Source: Albidovulum sp. (lineage in GTDB: Bacteria > Pseudomonadota > Alphaproteobacteria > Rhodobacterales > Rhodobacteraceae). Taken from it: a stretch of 48,539 nucleotides of DNA. This document shows positions 1 to 7,658 of this stretch, in pieces. The position numbers and the translations under genes are program-made. The stretch is taken from NCBI RefSeq assembly GCF_008933605.1, contig NZ_WBUS01000009.1:1-48539 (forward strand), read 5' to 3'. The notes under the pieces are model-generated. The model worked only from the letters and a program-made list of their open reading frames with translations, was not told where the DNA came from and searched no databases. How positions within the stretch are numbered: position 1 is the first letter of the stretch; the number at the start of each line of letters is the position of its first letter.

Positions 1-3
1 CCC

Positions 4-153
4 TCAGTGCTTCCGGCGATCCGTGGCGCGCAGGTAGTCGGTCCAGTACGGGGCCGGTTCGGCGGGCAAGGCCGCCGAAAAGGCGCGGCCGAGGCTGAAG
101 ACTGCGCGGGCGAGTGCGCTGAACAGGCCGGTATGGCGTTGTACTGCAAGCAT
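4..153 (-). CDS. Small hypothetical protein, 49 aa
   Basis: I do not recognise a family. The frame stays open further upstream, but the ATG at 153 is chosen because a GAGGGA-like ribosome-binding site stands a few bases before it. The product is short and basic, with an amphipathic Ala/Leu/Phe-rich middle (LFSALARAVFSLGRAF) and a charged tail ending DRRKH. No signal peptide or metal motif is visible. It lies downstream of the GFA gene on the same strand, 129 bases away. It may be a real small protein or a chance open frame; only the start context supports it. Confidence 0.35.
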   Translation of the reverse strand: MLAVQRHTGLFSALARAVFSLGRAFSAALPAEPAPYWTDYLRATDRRKH

Positions 154-282
154 CTTTCGTCCCTCAAGCAAGGTTCCTGTTGCCCGAGGAGATAATCGAC
201 GCATGGGGGCGCAACCAGCCCCGTTTCGACAGGCCCGCCTTGCGTCCGGCGCATGGGGATGCGGCGGATGCAAGGCCGGACA

Positions 283-723
283 TCATGCCCCTTTCGGCCA
301 GACGAACGAGGGCTGCAACCCTTCGTAGACCGGGCGGCCGTCAGTGGGCTTCGGGTAGCCCTTCGTCGTGTCCCAGAAGGCGTGGTAGGTGGCCTTGGGG
401 AAGGCGGCATCGTCGTAGCCCATGACGTTCGGGACCGCCACGCGGATGCGCTGCTGCTTGTCGTCGAGCATCAGCACGGCCCCGCATTTCTCGCAGAGGC
501 AGATCTCCAGGGGTCCGTTCGGGTTGTCGGCATTGAAGGGCACGCGCTTCATCGCGGCCTCGTTTTCGGTCTTCACGTCACCGTGATTGAAGAAGGCCAC
601 ATGGGTCGTGTGCTGGCCGGTGACCTTCTTGCAGACGTTGCAGTGGCATTCGTGGTTGTCGATGGGTTCGGCAGAGGCGCGCACACGATGATGTTCGCAT
701 CCTCCCACATACGGGCTGGACAT
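283..723 (-). CDS. GFA/CENP-V family zinc protein
   Basis: This 146-residue protein has the cysteine layout of the GFA (glutathione-dependent formaldehyde-activating, CENP-V-like) fold. Cys9 begins CEHH, Cys26, Cys28 and Cys31 lie in HECHCNVC, and Cys75, Cys77 and Cys80 lie in CLCEKC. In the family these bind two zinc ions and a thiol substrate; the name comes from formaldehyde-glutathione condensation, but most members have no assigned substrate. The start at 723 follows a very strong AGGAGGAGGAA site, so the open frame further upstream is not used. A small hairpin (CGTGCCC/GGGCACG, 743-760) stands just before that site. The gene follows marC on the same strand after about 135 bases. Confidence 0.85.
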   Translation of the reverse strand: MSSPYVGGCEHHRVRASAEPIDNHECHCNVCKKVTGQHTTHVAFFNHGDVKTENEAAMKRVPFNADNPNGPLEICLCEKCGAVLMLDDKQQRIRVAVPNVMGYDDAAFPKATYHAFWDTTKGYPKPTDGRPVYEGLQPSFVWPKGA

Positions 724-858
724 TCGTTCCTCCTCCTGTCGCCGTGCCCTTGCGGGCACGCAACGGAATTGCACACCACCCGAAGGGAAAAAGCGACATG
801 ATATTTGGTCGTGTTCTCCGGGATCGGATCGCGGGAGCCCCACGGCGCGTCCAGCCGG

Positions 859-1506
859 TCAGATGCCTGCGTCCGGCAGCGCCATGACACCGAGCGCCTC
901 GAAGCCGCTCAGGATGGAATCGACCGCGACCGTGGCAAGAACGATCCCCATGACCCGGCTGACGACGTTCGCCCCGGTGTTGCCGATGATCCCCTTCAGG
1001 GGGCGAGCCAGCAGCAGGATCAGGAAGGTGATGGCAAGGACGAGCACGAGAAGCGCCGCCGTCACCATCTGCTCCGAAACCGTGTTGCGGTGGTTGTCGG
1101 TCAGGATCACGACCGCCAGCATTGCGCCGGGCGAGGCAATCGAGGGCATGGCGAGGGGAAAGACTGCACCTGCCATGTGGTCGCGCTCTGCCTCCTCGAT
1201 CTCGCGCGAGGGCTTCGCGTCGCCGAAGATCATGGTGAGCGCGAAGAGGAACAGGATGATCCCGCCGGCGATCTGGAATGACCCGAGCCTGAGCCCGACC
1301 CCCTCCAGCAAGATCTGCCCCGCCACGAGGAAGAAGAACAGCACCGCGCCCGCGACAAGAACGCCGCGAAGGGCGAACCGCCAGTGCAGCGCCGCCGGCA
1401 CGCCCCGGGTGGCGAAATAGAATACCGGCAGAGTGCCGACCGGGTCGATCACCACGAAGAGCGTCACGAATTCGCGCACGAGGGTTGCGATGTCCAGGTC
1501 GGGCAA
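859..1506 (-). CDS. MarC family integral membrane protein
   Basis: The product is a MarC-family inner-membrane protein with about six hydrophobic segments. It has the family opening FVTLFVVIDPVGTLPVF, the central SPGAML segment and a hydrophobic C-terminus. Members are about 200-220 residues and their function is unresolved; an early link to multiple antibiotic resistance was not sustained. I chose a TTG start at 1506 (215 aa, GGAG eight bases upstream) because family members begin just before this opening. The alternative is ATG at 1608, which overlaps the upstream DUF2585 stop as ATGA and would add 34 residues of low-complexity sequence. Either way the gene is probably co-transcribed with DUF2585. 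Confidence 0.85.
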   Translation of the reverse strand: MPDLDIATLVREFVTLFVVIDPVGTLPVFYFATRGVPAALHWRFALRGVLVAGAVLFFFLVAGQILLEGVGLRLGSFQIAGGIILFLFALTMIFGDAKPSREIEEAERDHMAGAVFPLAMPSIASPGAMLAVVILTDNHRNTVSEQMVTAALLVLVLAITFLILLLARPLKGIIGNTGANVVSRVMGIVLATVAVDSILSGFEALGVMALPDAGI

Positions 1507-1604
1507 GCGGAGGTCTCCACGCGTCGGGGGAATCACACCCAAGACTGTAATCCAAATCGCTCCCGGGTCCTCGGCCGGCGTGCACCGCGCCGGCGGGCCG
1601 GGGT

Positions 1605-2195
1605 TCATGGGCGCGGCGCCTCGGCCCCGGAGGTGTTTCGCGGGTTCGTCGCGTCCTGCCAGGCGGTGAGCGCGGGGATCGGATGCACCACGCGGATGGT
1701 CGTAAGGATGAGACTGTCGCGCGCGACCAGGGCGGAGAGCGCCTCGAGGGCAAGGATCAGGATCACGCTCCTGCCGGCGCCGAGCCAAACGCCCGCGGCA
1801 AAGCCTGCGAGCATGAAGAGATAGTCGCTGACCGCGTTGAGCACCGTGTCACCGATGTAGCCCTGGTAGATCGTCTGACCGCGGAACCGGTCGAGCACCC
1901 AGTCCGTGTGCTCCACGATCTCCCATGCGACGCCAGTCGCGATGGCGATCGCATAGGCGAGGGCGAACGGGAGCCAGCGCCCCAGAAGGCGCCCGGCAAC
2001 CGCGATCAGAAGGCCGTGGATCACATGCGACAGCGTGTACCAGTCGGCGATCTGCTGGGAGTTCTCGTTCGACCAGACGGAATTCACCCAGAGCCGGACC
2101 TGCCCGCTGGTGGAGATGAGCGGCTGCCCCCAGGCCCAGAGCGTCATGCCGACTGCGACGCCCCCCAGAAGGGCCGCCAGATGGAGACTCCGCAT
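1605..2195 (-). CDS. DUF2585 (UPF0314) family membrane protein
   Basis: This protein of about 196 residues resembles the alphaproteobacterial UPF0314/DUF2585 family, which has no known function. It has an N-terminal membrane segment, a polar stretch with SNENSQQIADWYTLSH, further hydrophobic helices, and the conserved-looking core WEIVEHTDWVLDRFR followed by YQGYIGDTVLNAVSD. The acidic and histidine residues in SHVIHG and EIVEHTD could line a membrane active site or channel; that is inference. An in-frame GTG two codons upstream (2201) is an equally plausible start. The gene stands just downstream of the truncated rpmD copy and its hairpin. Confidence 0.8.
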   Translation of the reverse strand: MRSLHLAALLGGVAVGMTLWAWGQPLISTSGQVRLWVNSVWSNENSQQIADWYTLSHVIHGLLIAVAGRLLGRWLPFALAYAIAIATGVAWEIVEHTDWVLDRFRGQTIYQGYIGDTVLNAVSDYLFMLAGFAAGVWLGAGRSVILILALEALSALVARDSLILTTIRVVHPIPALTAWQDATNPRNTSGAEAPRP

Positions 2196-2307
2196 CGTCA
2201 CACCCGCTCACCCCCGCCCCGCTCGCGGGCGAGCCTATGTCGCCCGGTTCCCGGCATCAACGGGGTGAAAGCGGCTGGCAATCCATGGCCGGAGGTCCGC
2301 CAATGCG

Positions 2308-2336
2308 GAACGCCCCGCCTTGCGGACGGGGCGTTC
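2308..2336. terminator. GC-rich hairpin after the rpmD fragment
   Basis: The arms GAACGCCCCG and CGGGGCGTTC pair perfectly over ten bases around a nine-base loop. The hairpin sits about 50 bases beyond the stop codon of the truncated rpmD copy and so is placed to end transcription from a ribosomal operon. No T-run follows on either strand, so intrinsic termination is uncertain. It could also be a processing or stability hairpin. Confidence 0.5.
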
Positions 2337-2384
2337 GGAGGGTGAGGCCCAGGCGCGGGTCCGGGGCGACGGCGGCCCGTGAGA

Positions 2385-2502
2385 TCAGCCGCGCTCTTCG
2401 ACGATGGTCACGAGATGCGGGATCTTGTTGACCATGCCGCGGACCGAGGGCGTGTCCTCGAGCTCGCGGGGGCGGTTGATCTTGCCGAGACCCTTGAGCG
2501 TC
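2385..2502 (-). pseudogene. rpmD 3' fragment (L30 C-terminal part)
   Basis: This stretch encodes the last 38 residues of ribosomal protein L30, from [16 protein letters not shown] to the terminal EERG and stop. The final 78 bases are identical to the complete rpmD at 3561-3752. Upstream of that the copies diverge: several substitutions, and a six-base gap so that LGLGKIN becomes LGKIN. Reading frame is kept until it stops abruptly at 2502, exactly where an IS3-type end begins. It has no start codon or ribosome-binding site. The divergence argues against an assembly duplicate. It is either the remains of the original rpmD or an imported fragment. Confidence 0.85.
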
Positions 2503-2741
2503 TGACCTGCCACTGGTCTTTCATCCAGCCGCGACCGGAGCCCGGTTGATGTTTACGCCAAATGGCGCGGGTTGAGCAATTGCCCGACGCGCGGAGCTCT
2601 CATCTCGCGCAGCGTGTCGGGCAATTGCGGTGGTCAGGTTCCGCGCGAACCCGGCGGGGGTCTGGTATCCAAGGGCCGAATGTGGGCGTTGCGTGTTGTA
2701 ATCGTCCAGCCAGGCCGCGATCAGATCACGGGCATGGGCGC
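2503..2741 (-). mobile_element. IS3-family insertion sequence remnant (transposase 3' end)
   Basis: About 240 bases remain of an IS3-family element. The fragment encodes the C-terminal tail of an OrfB-type DDE transposase, including AAWLDDYNTQRPHSALGYQT, a typical IS3-family signature, ending at a stop at 2521-2523. The outer end TGACCTGCCACTGG begins with TGA as expected for an IS3-family terminus and abuts the rpmD fragment. The upstream part with the catalytic residues, orfA and the other inverted repeat are missing. The remnant ends within a few bases of the stop codon of the next gene, so a deletion joined them. The element cannot move by itself. Confidence 0.85.
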
Positions 2742-2745
2742 GTGC

Positions 2746-3396
2746 TCACTCACCTGATCTTTCTACGACACCCGTCACAATGTACCCGAGGCTTGTATTG
2801 AAGAACCAATCGCGGTGCATCAACTCTCCGTTGACGATGTAGAGGTTTGCCGCCTTAAATCGGCTAAGGCCGCCACCGTCATAGTCGATCAAAATATAAG
2901 CGGGGGCATCGGCCGTTCTGACCAACGCGAAGTGCTTCTTGTCAGCCTTCTCGTTCAACTTCTCGAGCAATGCGAGAACCTGACCAAAGTCCGTGATCCG
3001 CTCATCGGCAAAATAGCATCCGCCTTCGACAGCGCTGACACCGACCGCCGCCACCGCACCTGCGACGATGGTTACGGGCGCGCTAACGATAGAGGCGGCT
3101 GTTCCGGCTATGCCAGCCGTTCCGCCTATGATTCCAACCGTTCCGGCAGCGGATGCGCCTGCGGCAGTTGATCCGATCATCGCCGCGCCTGAAGTGGAAT
3201 GGGTGATGATGTATAAACCCGCAGCATGGAACAGCGCTCCAGTTGCTGCCGCGCCTCCTCCGGCGCCGATTACAGTGGCGGCAGCTGGGGGATTGACCAA
3301 GTGGCTGAGCCGATAGTCACATACACCAGCACTTGCGCTACCAGCAATCGCGCCGATGACAGCAACTGACGCCAAAAATGTCTTGCCAATATTCAT
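2746..3396 (-). CDS. Secreted Gly/Ala-rich (glycine-zipper-like) protein of unknown function
   Basis: I do not recognise the family. The 216-residue product starts MNIGKTFLASVAVIGAI with a signal peptide ending near SASA. The mature part begins with a short Cys-containing piece (GVCDYRLSHL). A long Gly/Ala/Thr-rich hydrophobic region of about 110 residues follows, with repeated GxxxG spacing, then a second cysteine in EGGCYFADE, and finally a soluble domain of about 70 residues with DYDGGGLSRF. The hydrophobic part could span or insert into membranes, as in glycine-zipper proteins. Base composition is visibly more A/T-rich than the neighbours. The start at 3396 is placed by the G-rich ribosome-binding tract; an upstream in-frame ATG (3447) would remove the signal peptide from the N-terminus. 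It lies between the IS remnant and rpmD and is probably acquired. Confidence 0.7.
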   Translation of the reverse strand: MNIGKTFLASVAVIGAIAGSASAGVCDYRLSHLVNPPAAATVIGAGGGAAATGALFHAAGLYIITHSTSGAAMIGSTAAGASAAGTVGIIGGTAGIAGTAASIVSAPVTIVAGAVAAVGVSAVEGGCYFADERITDFGQVLALLEKLNEKADKKHFALVRTADAPAYILIDYDGGGLSRFKAANLYIVNGELMHRDWFFNTSLGYIVTGVVERSGE

Positions 3397-3400
3397 TGCT

Positions 3401-3410
3401 CCCCCCCCCC
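3401..3410 (-). promoter_or_regulatory. Ten-G homopolymer in the ribosome-binding region
   Basis: On the coding strand ten consecutive G lie between 5 and 14 bases before the ATG at 3396, followed by AGCA. The tract forms the Shine-Dalgarno region of the secreted Gly/Ala-rich protein. Homopolymers of this length are prone to slippage, so the spacing or strength of the site could vary between cells. This is inference from length and position alone. Confidence 0.5.
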
Positions 3411-3504
3411 GAGTTGCTCCGTGACTCCCACATCGGATGACGATCACGGAATTTCAAGTCTTCGAGATCTCGCAGGAACAGTAATCGCGGCGGAAAAGTT
3501 GAGA

Positions 3505-3527
3505 ACGCCCCAGTTTCCCCAGGGCGT
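3505..3527 (-). terminator. Candidate terminator after rpmD
   Basis: About 35 bases after the rpmD stop, ACGCCC and GGGCGT can pair around an eleven-base loop, followed on the minus strand by TCTCAACTTTT. The stem is short and the T-run imperfect, so it may be a partial terminator. It would end the rpmC-to-rpmD transcript before the acquired gene. Confidence 0.5.
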
Positions 3528-3560
3528 CTGCAGTCTTGTATTGTATCTTATGCTTTGAAC

Positions 3561-3752
3561 TCAGCCGCGCTCTTCGACGATGGTCACGAGATGCGGGATC
3601 TTGTTGACCATGCCGCGGACCGAGGGCGTGTCCTCGAGTTCGCGTGTGCGGTTGATCTTGCCGAGGCCGAGCCCTTTGAGCGTCGCCGTCTGGACGGCGG
3701 GCCGGCGGGCGGGCGAAGCGATCTGCTTCACGACGATGGTTTTCTTCGCCAT
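3561..3752 (-). CDS. rpmD: 50S ribosomal protein L30
   Basis: The 63-residue protein [20 protein letters not shown]...[12 protein letters not shown] is a complete bacterial L30, a small alpha/beta protein of the large subunit. Length and both ends match the family. It begins five bases after the rpsE stop and is the last ribosomal gene of the cluster here. In most bacteria rplO, secY and the alpha operon follow directly or after a short gap; here an acquired segment with a second rpmD fragment follows instead. This is the intact copy and presumably the functional one. Confidence 0.97.
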   Translation of the reverse strand: MAKKTIVVKQIASPARRPAVQTATLKGLGLGKINRTRELEDTPSVRGMVNKIPHLVTIVEERG

Positions 3753-3757
3753 GTCTC

Positions 3758-4336
3758 TCAGGCCTCCGCGGCTTCGGCCACTTCGGGCTTCTTCAGGATA
3801 TCGGCCACCTTCTTGCCGCGGCGCTGCGCGACCTGGCGGGGGCTCGCCTCCTGCTTCAACCCGTCCATCGTGGCGCGGATCATGTTGTAGGGGTTCTGCG
3901 ATCCCATCGACTTCGCCACCACGTCCTGGACGCCCAGCATCTCGAACACGGCGCGCATCGGGCCGCCGGCGATGATCCCGGTCCCCGCAACGGCGGTGCG
4001 CATCACGACGCGGCCCGCGCCATGGCGGCCCTCGATGTCGTGGTGCAGGGTGCGGCCGTCGCGCAGCGGGACGCGCACGAGGCTGCGTTTCGCCTGCTCG
4101 GTCGCCTTGCGGATCGCTTCCGGCACTTCCTTGGCCTTGCCCTTGCCGAAGCCGACGCGGCCGCGCTGGTCGCCGACCACCACGAGCGCGGCGAAGCCGA
4201 AGCGCTTGCCGCCCTTCACCGTCTTCGACACACGGTTGATCGCCACGAGACGATCGGCGAATTCCGGGGTTTCCTCGCGCTCGCGCCGGTCTTCGCGGCG
4301 GTCGCGGCCTTCCCGGCGGTGTTCACGTTCTGCCAT
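3758..4336 (-). CDS. rpsE: 30S ribosomal protein S5
   Basis: The 192-residue S5 has a charged, Arg/Glu-rich N-terminal extension, then the RNA-binding domain with [20 protein letters not shown] and the C-terminal domain with [16 protein letters not shown]5 lines the mRNA entry channel and affects decoding accuracy. The start MAEREHRR at 4336 has an AAGGAA site upstream; the frame stays open further but without a better start. It is the penultimate gene of the cluster, with rpmD five bases downstream. An unusually long gap of 124 bases with hairpins separates it from rplR. Confidence 0.97.
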   Translation of the reverse strand: MAEREHRREGRDRREDRREREETPEFADRLVAINRVSKTVKGGKRFGFAALVVVGDQRGRVGFGKGKAKEVPEAIRKATEQAKRSLVRVPLRDGRTLHHDIEGRHGAGRVVMRTAVAGTGIIAGGPMRAVFEMLGVQDVVAKSMGSQNPYNMIRATMDGLKQEASPRQVAQRRGKKVADILKKPEVAEAAEA

Positions 4337-4392
4337 TCGGCATTCCTTGCATGATGGCGCGGGACCCCGCACCGTTTCGGCCGATCCTGGTG

Positions 4393-4453
4393 CCCCGGAT
4401 CAGGTCCGGGGCCCGGATCATCGGGGTGGCGCACCCGTCACGGGGCGCCACCC
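4393..4453 (-). repeat. Two palindromic hairpins between rplR and rpsE
   Basis: The gap holds two inverted repeats. One is CCCCGGA-TCAGG-TCCGGGG at 4393-4411. The other is GGGTGGCGC/GCGCCACCC at 4424-4453, which starts eight bases after the rplR stop. Neither is followed by a T-run, so they are not clear terminators. The first resembles dispersed GC-rich palindromes found in other gaps of this window (see findings). They may be repeats of the REP type or control relative expression within the operon. Confidence 0.55.
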
Positions 4454-4460
4454 GCATTCG

Positions 4461-4820
4461 TCAGAACTTCAGCCCGCCTTCGCGGGCCGCGTCGGCAAGC
4501 GCCTTGATCTTGCCGTGGAAGAGGAAGCCGCCACGGTCGAAGTAGCACGCCTCGACCCCGGCCTTCCTGGCGCGCTCGGCGATCGCCGCGCCGACCTTCT
4601 TGGCCGCCTCGACGTTGTTCTTGCCGACGATCCCCAGATCCTTTTCGAGGCTGGAGGCCGCGGCGAGCGTCACGCCCTTCACGTCGTCGATCAGCTGCAC
4701 GCTGATGTTCTTCGACGAACGGTGGACCGAGAGGCGCGCCCGCCCGTCGGCCATCTTGCGAAGCTTGTTCCGGACGCGCAGGCGGCGCTTGAGGAACAGA
4801 TCCCGTTTGCTGTTTGCCAT
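4461..4820 (-). CDS. rplR: 50S ribosomal protein L18
   Basis: The 119-residue L18 carries a basic N-terminus ([20 protein letters not shown]) and the [20 protein letters not shown] strand that contacts 5S rRNA. With L5 it forms the 5S rRNP of the central protuberance. The ATG at 4820 lies 11 bases after the rplF stop. The downstream gap to rpsE is long and holds two hairpins, unlike the tight spacing elsewhere in this block. Confidence 0.97.
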   Translation of the reverse strand: MANSKRDLFLKRRLRVRNKLRKMADGRARLSVHRSSKNISVQLIDDVKGVTLAAASSLEKDLGIVGKNNVEAAKKVGAAIAERARKAGVEACYFDRGGFLFHGKIKALADAAREGGLKF

Positions 4821-4831
4821 CTCTGTCGTCC

Positions 4832-5365
4832 TTACTTCTTCTTGCCTTCCTTGCGGAAGATGAACTCGCCCTTGTAGCGGATGCCCTTGCCCTTGTAGGG
4901 CTCGGGGCCGCGCCATTCGCGGATGTTGGCCGCGACCTGGCCGACGAGCTGCGGGTCGATCCCTTCCACAACGATCTCGGTCTGCTTCGGGGTCGTGACG
5001 GTCACACCCTTTGGCACGTCGAAGTTCACCTCGTGGCTGTAGCCGAGCGACAGCTTCAGGACGTTGCCCTGAATCGCCGCGCGGTAGCCGACGCCCTGGA
5101 TTTCAAGCTCTTTCTTGAAGCCCTTGGTCACGCCGGTGACGAGGTTCTCGATCATGGACCGCGACATGCCCCACTGCTGGCGCGCGCGCTTCGAGGTGCC
5201 GCGCGGCGCGACAGAGACGCTGCCGTCGGCGAGCGTGATCGTCACATCGTCGGTGGCCGTGAAGACGAGGGTCCCCTTGGGGCCCTTCACTTCGACGGTC
5301 TGGCCCGAGACATTGGCGGTGACGCCAGCCGGGACGGGAACGGGTTTCTTGCCGATACGAGACAT
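4832..5365 (-). CDS. rplF: 50S ribosomal protein L6
   Basis: The 177-residue L6 has the usual two repeated alpha/beta domains. It begins [15 protein letters not shown] and contains the conserved [17 protein letters not shown] near the C-terminus, followed by FRKEGKKK. L6 sits near the factor-binding site of the large subunit. The start at 5365 is set by this conserved opening and an AGGAGG-like site upstream; earlier in-frame codons belong to the rpsH end. The gap to rpsH is 10 bases. Confidence 0.98.
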   Translation of the reverse strand: MSRIGKKPVPVPAGVTANVSGQTVEVKGPKGTLVFTATDDVTITLADGSVSVAPRGTSKRARQQWGMSRSMIENLVTGVTKGFKKELEIQGVGYRAAIQGNVLKLSLGYSHEVNFDVPKGVTVTTPKQTEIVVEGIDPQLVGQVAANIREWRGPEPYKGKGIRYKGEFIFRKEGKKK

Positions 5366-5375
5366 AGACCCCTCC

Positions 5376-5774
5376 TCAGAACACGGTGCAGAGCACTTCG
5401 CCGCCGACATTGGCGGTGCGTGCGGCTGCGTCCGACATCACGCCCTTGGGCGTGGACACGATGGAGACCCCGAGGCCCTGGCGGACCGAGGGGATGTCCT
5501 TGACGCCGGCATAGACGCGGCGGCCTGGCGTCGAGACGCGCTTGATCTCGCGGATCACCGGCGTGCCCTCGAAGTACTTCAGGCTGATTTCCAGCTCCGG
5601 CTGGCCACCGGCCGCCGAAACCTTCTCGTAGCCGCGGATGTAGCCTTCGTCCTTCAGGACGTCGAGCACCCAGGCGCGCAGCTTGGAAGCCGGCGTGCGG
5701 ACGGTGGATTTGCCACGCATCTGCGCGTTGCGGATGCGGGTCAGCATATCGCCAAGAGGATCGTTCATCGACAT
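5376..5774 (-). CDS. rpsH: 30S ribosomal protein S8
   Basis: The 132-residue S8 has the N-terminal MLTRIRNAQ motif and the C-terminal RNA-binding region ending [10 protein letters not shown]8 binds 16S rRNA helix 21 and, in Escherichia coli, represses the spc operon by binding mRNA near rplE; whether this holds here is untested. I chose ATG at 5774 (MSMNDP) because GGAGGA stands seven bases upstream. A second ATG two codons later would be 13 bases from it. The gap to rpsN is 13 bases. Confidence 0.98.
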   Translation of the reverse strand: MSMNDPLGDMLTRIRNAQMRGKSTVRTPASKLRAWVLDVLKDEGYIRGYEKVSAAGGQPELEISLKYFEGTPVIREIKRVSTPGRRVYAGVKDIPSVRQGLGVSIVSTPKGVMSDAAARTANVGGEVLCTVF

Positions 5775-5787
5775 ACCTCGGTCCTCC

Positions 5788-6093
5788 TTACCAGCTCGAC
5801 TTGACCATGCCCGGGATCTGGCCCATCGAGGCGAGATCGCGCAGCATGATCCGGCTGAGCTTGAGCTTGCGATAGTAGGCGTGCGGACGGCCCGTCAGCT
5901 GGCAGCGGTTGTGAATCCGCGTGGCCGAGGAGTTGCGGGGCAGCTTCGCCAGTTTCATCGAGGCCTTGAACCGCTCTTCCATCGGTTTCGACTGGTCCTC
6001 GATCACCGCTTTCAGCGCCGCGCGCCTGGTCGCATACTGCTTGACCAGCTTGGCGCGCTTCGTTTCGCGGTTCACCATGGATTTCTTTGCCAT
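5788..6093 (-). CDS. rpsN: 30S ribosomal protein S14 (zinc-free form)
   Basis: The 101-residue S14 is the long, zinc-independent type. It lacks the CxxC...CxxC pairs of the 61-residue form, and its conserved C-terminal half contains [20 protein letters not shown]. It acts in the head of the small subunit. A single C- form fits an alphaproteobacterium. It lies between rplE (gap 17) and rpsH (gap 13). Confidence 0.98.
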   Translation of the reverse strand: MAKKSMVNRETKRAKLVKQYATRRAALKAVIEDQSKPMEERFKASMKLAKLPRNSSATRIHNRCQLTGRPHAYYRKLKLSRIMLRDLASMGQIPGMVKSSW

Positions 6094-6110
6094 TCGTTCG
6101 TCCTCCGCGA

Positions 6111-6671
6111 TCAGCTGGTGAAGGGCATGTTGAAATGCTTCAACAGCGCCTTCGCTTCCGCGTCGTTGGTCGCGGTGGTGCAGATGATGATGTCCATCCC
6201 GAGAACCTCGTCGACCTTGTCGAAGTCGATTTCGGGGAACACGATGTGTTCCTTCAGGCCCATCGCATAGTTGCCGCGGCCGTCGAACGATGTGCCCTTC
6301 ACGCCGCGGAAGTCGCGGATGCGGGGCATGGCGACGTTGATCAGGCGGTCGAGGAATTCGAACATCCGGTCGCCGCGGAGCGTGACCTTGCAGCCAAGCG
6401 GCATCTCTTCACGGACGCGGAAGCCGGCGATCGACTTCTTGGCCTTGGTGACGACGGCCTTCTGACCGGCGATGAGCGTCAGCTCCTCGGCGGCCTGCTT
6501 GACCTTCTTGGTGTCCTTGACGGCTTCGCCGACGCCCATGTTGAGAACGATCTTCTCGAGCTTCGGGATCTGCATCTCGTTCTTCAGGCCGAACTCTTCC
6601 TTGAGCGCGGCGCGGATCGTCGAGACGTAGAGCGCCTTCAGGCGCGGGGTGTAGGTTTGAGCGTCGAGCAT
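6111..6671 (-). CDS. rplE: 50S ribosomal protein L5
   Basis: The 186-residue L5 contains [13 protein letters not shown], the [18 protein letters not shown] loop and the C-terminal [10 protein letters not shown]. With L18 it binds 5S rRNA and it contacts P-site tRNA. The start codon overlaps the rplX stop by one base (TGATG), which suggests translational coupling. Length and both ends match the family. Confidence 0.98.
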   Translation of the reverse strand: MLDAQTYTPRLKALYVSTIRAALKEEFGLKNEMQIPKLEKIVLNMGVGEAVKDTKKVKQAAEELTLIAGQKAVVTKAKKSIAGFRVREEMPLGCKVTLRGDRMFEFLDRLINVAMPRIRDFRGVKGTSFDGRGNYAMGLKEHIVFPEIDFDKVDEVLGMDIIICTTATNDAEAKALLKHFNMPFTS

Positions 6672-6976
6672 CAGAGCGCCTCCCCGGTGGTCTTGGCGAA
6701 GCGGACCTTCTTTTCGCCTTCCATGCGGAAGCCGACGCGGGTCGCCTTGCCGTTCTTATCCAGCGCGGCCAGGTTCGACAGGTCGACCGGCATCGCCTTC
6801 GGCTGGCGGCCGCCCTGGTTCGTCTGGGTCTGGCGCTGGTGGCGGATCGCGATGTTCACGCCTTCGACCACGGCCTTGTTGGCCTTCGGATCGACCGAGG
6901 TGATCTCGCCCTTCTTGCCCTTGTCCTTGCCGGCAAGGACGACGACCTTGTCGCCTTTACGGAGTTTCGCAGCCAT
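6671..6976 (-). CDS. rplX: 50S ribosomal protein L24
   Basis: The 101-residue L24 opens [20 protein letters not shown], a KOW motif, and continues with the family's [11 protein letters not shown] stretch. L24 is an early assembly initiator of the large subunit. The ATG at 6976 shares its A with the TGA of rplN (TGATG). An adjacent GTG at 6979 would add one methionine. Its own stop overlaps the rplE start in the same way, so rplN-rplX-rplE look tightly coupled. Confidence 0.97.
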   Translation of the reverse strand: MAAKLRKGDKVVVLAGKDKGKKGEITSVDPKANKAVVEGVNIAIRHQRQTQTNQGGRQPKAMPVDLSNLAALDKNGKATRVGFRMEGEKKVRFAKTTGEAL

Positions 6977-7344
6977 CACAGCACCTCCGGCGCCAGCGAG
7001 ATGATCTTCATGAAGTTCTTCGCGCGAAGCTCGCGCACCACCGGCCCGAAGATGCGGGTGCCGACCGGTTCGCCCTGGTTATTCAGGATGACGGCGGCGT
7101 TGCGGTCGAAGCGGATGGACGTACCATCTTCGCGGCGAACTTCCTTGGCGGTGCGCACGACGACGGCCTTGCGGACGTCGCCCTTCTTCACGCGGCCGCG
7201 CGGGATGGCTTCCTTGACCGACACCACGATGATGTCGCCGACGCTGGCGTAGCGGCGGTGGGAACCTCCCAGGACCTTGATGCACTGAACCCGGCGCGCG
7301 CCGGAGTTGTCAGCGACATCCAGATTGGTCTGCATCTGGATCAT
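6976..7344 (-). CDS. rplN: 50S ribosomal protein L14
   Basis: The 122-residue L14 begins [20 protein letters not shown] and has the conserved [20 protein letters not shown] and the C-terminal [13 protein letters not shown]14 forms an intersubunit bridge and is the target of the silencing factor RsfS. A 68-base gap separates it from rpsQ. Its stop overlaps the rplX start. Confidence 0.98.
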   Translation of the reverse strand: MIQMQTNLDVADNSGARRVQCIKVLGGSHRRYASVGDIIVVSVKEAIPRGRVKKGDVRKAVVVRTAKEVRREDGTSIRFDRNAAVILNNQGEPVGTRIFGPVVRELRAKNFMKIISLAPEVL

Positions 7345-7412
7345 TTGGTTTCTCCCGACCTATGGGCACGAGGCCCAGGGTTTCGTTTGAAGGATGGTGT
7401 GGGGTCAGGCCC

Positions 7413-7646
7413 TCAGGCCTCCGTCACGACCGTCCAACGCTTCGTCTTCGAGATCGGCGCGCATTCCTCGATGCGGACGGTGTCGCCGACCTTGAACTTG
7501 TTCTCCGCGTCATGGGCGCGGTATTTCTTCGACTTCCGCACCGTCTTTTGCAGCAGCGGATGCTTGAAGCGGCGTTCGACCAGGACGGTGATCGTCTGGG
7601 CGTTCTTGTCCGAGGTGACGACGCCTTGCAGGATACGTTTGGGCAT
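7413..7646 (-). CDS. rpsQ: 30S ribosomal protein S17
   Basis: The 77-residue S17 has the OB-fold motifs [19 protein letters not shown] and the conserved [20 protein letters not shown]. It is a primary 16S rRNA-binding protein. It begins 12 bases after rpmC. A gap of 68 bases before rplN is longer than usual in this cluster; I see no hairpin with a T-run in it. Confidence 0.97.
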   Translation of the reverse strand: MPKRILQGVVTSDKNAQTITVLVERRFKHPLLQKTVRKSKKYRAHDAENKFKVGDTVRIEECAPISKTKRWTVVTEA

Positions 7647-7658
7647 GGGTCGGTCCTC

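Noticed and set aside
2562..2801. Small plus-strand open frames in the IS remnant
   Set aside because: They lie opposite the transposase tail, which has a clear IS3-type signature on the minus strand.
2385..3752. The rpmD duplication as a simple assembly error
   Set aside because: The copies differ by several substitutions and a six-base gap in one part, and the flanks differ, so it is not a duplicated contig end. A misassembly cannot be fully excluded without reads.
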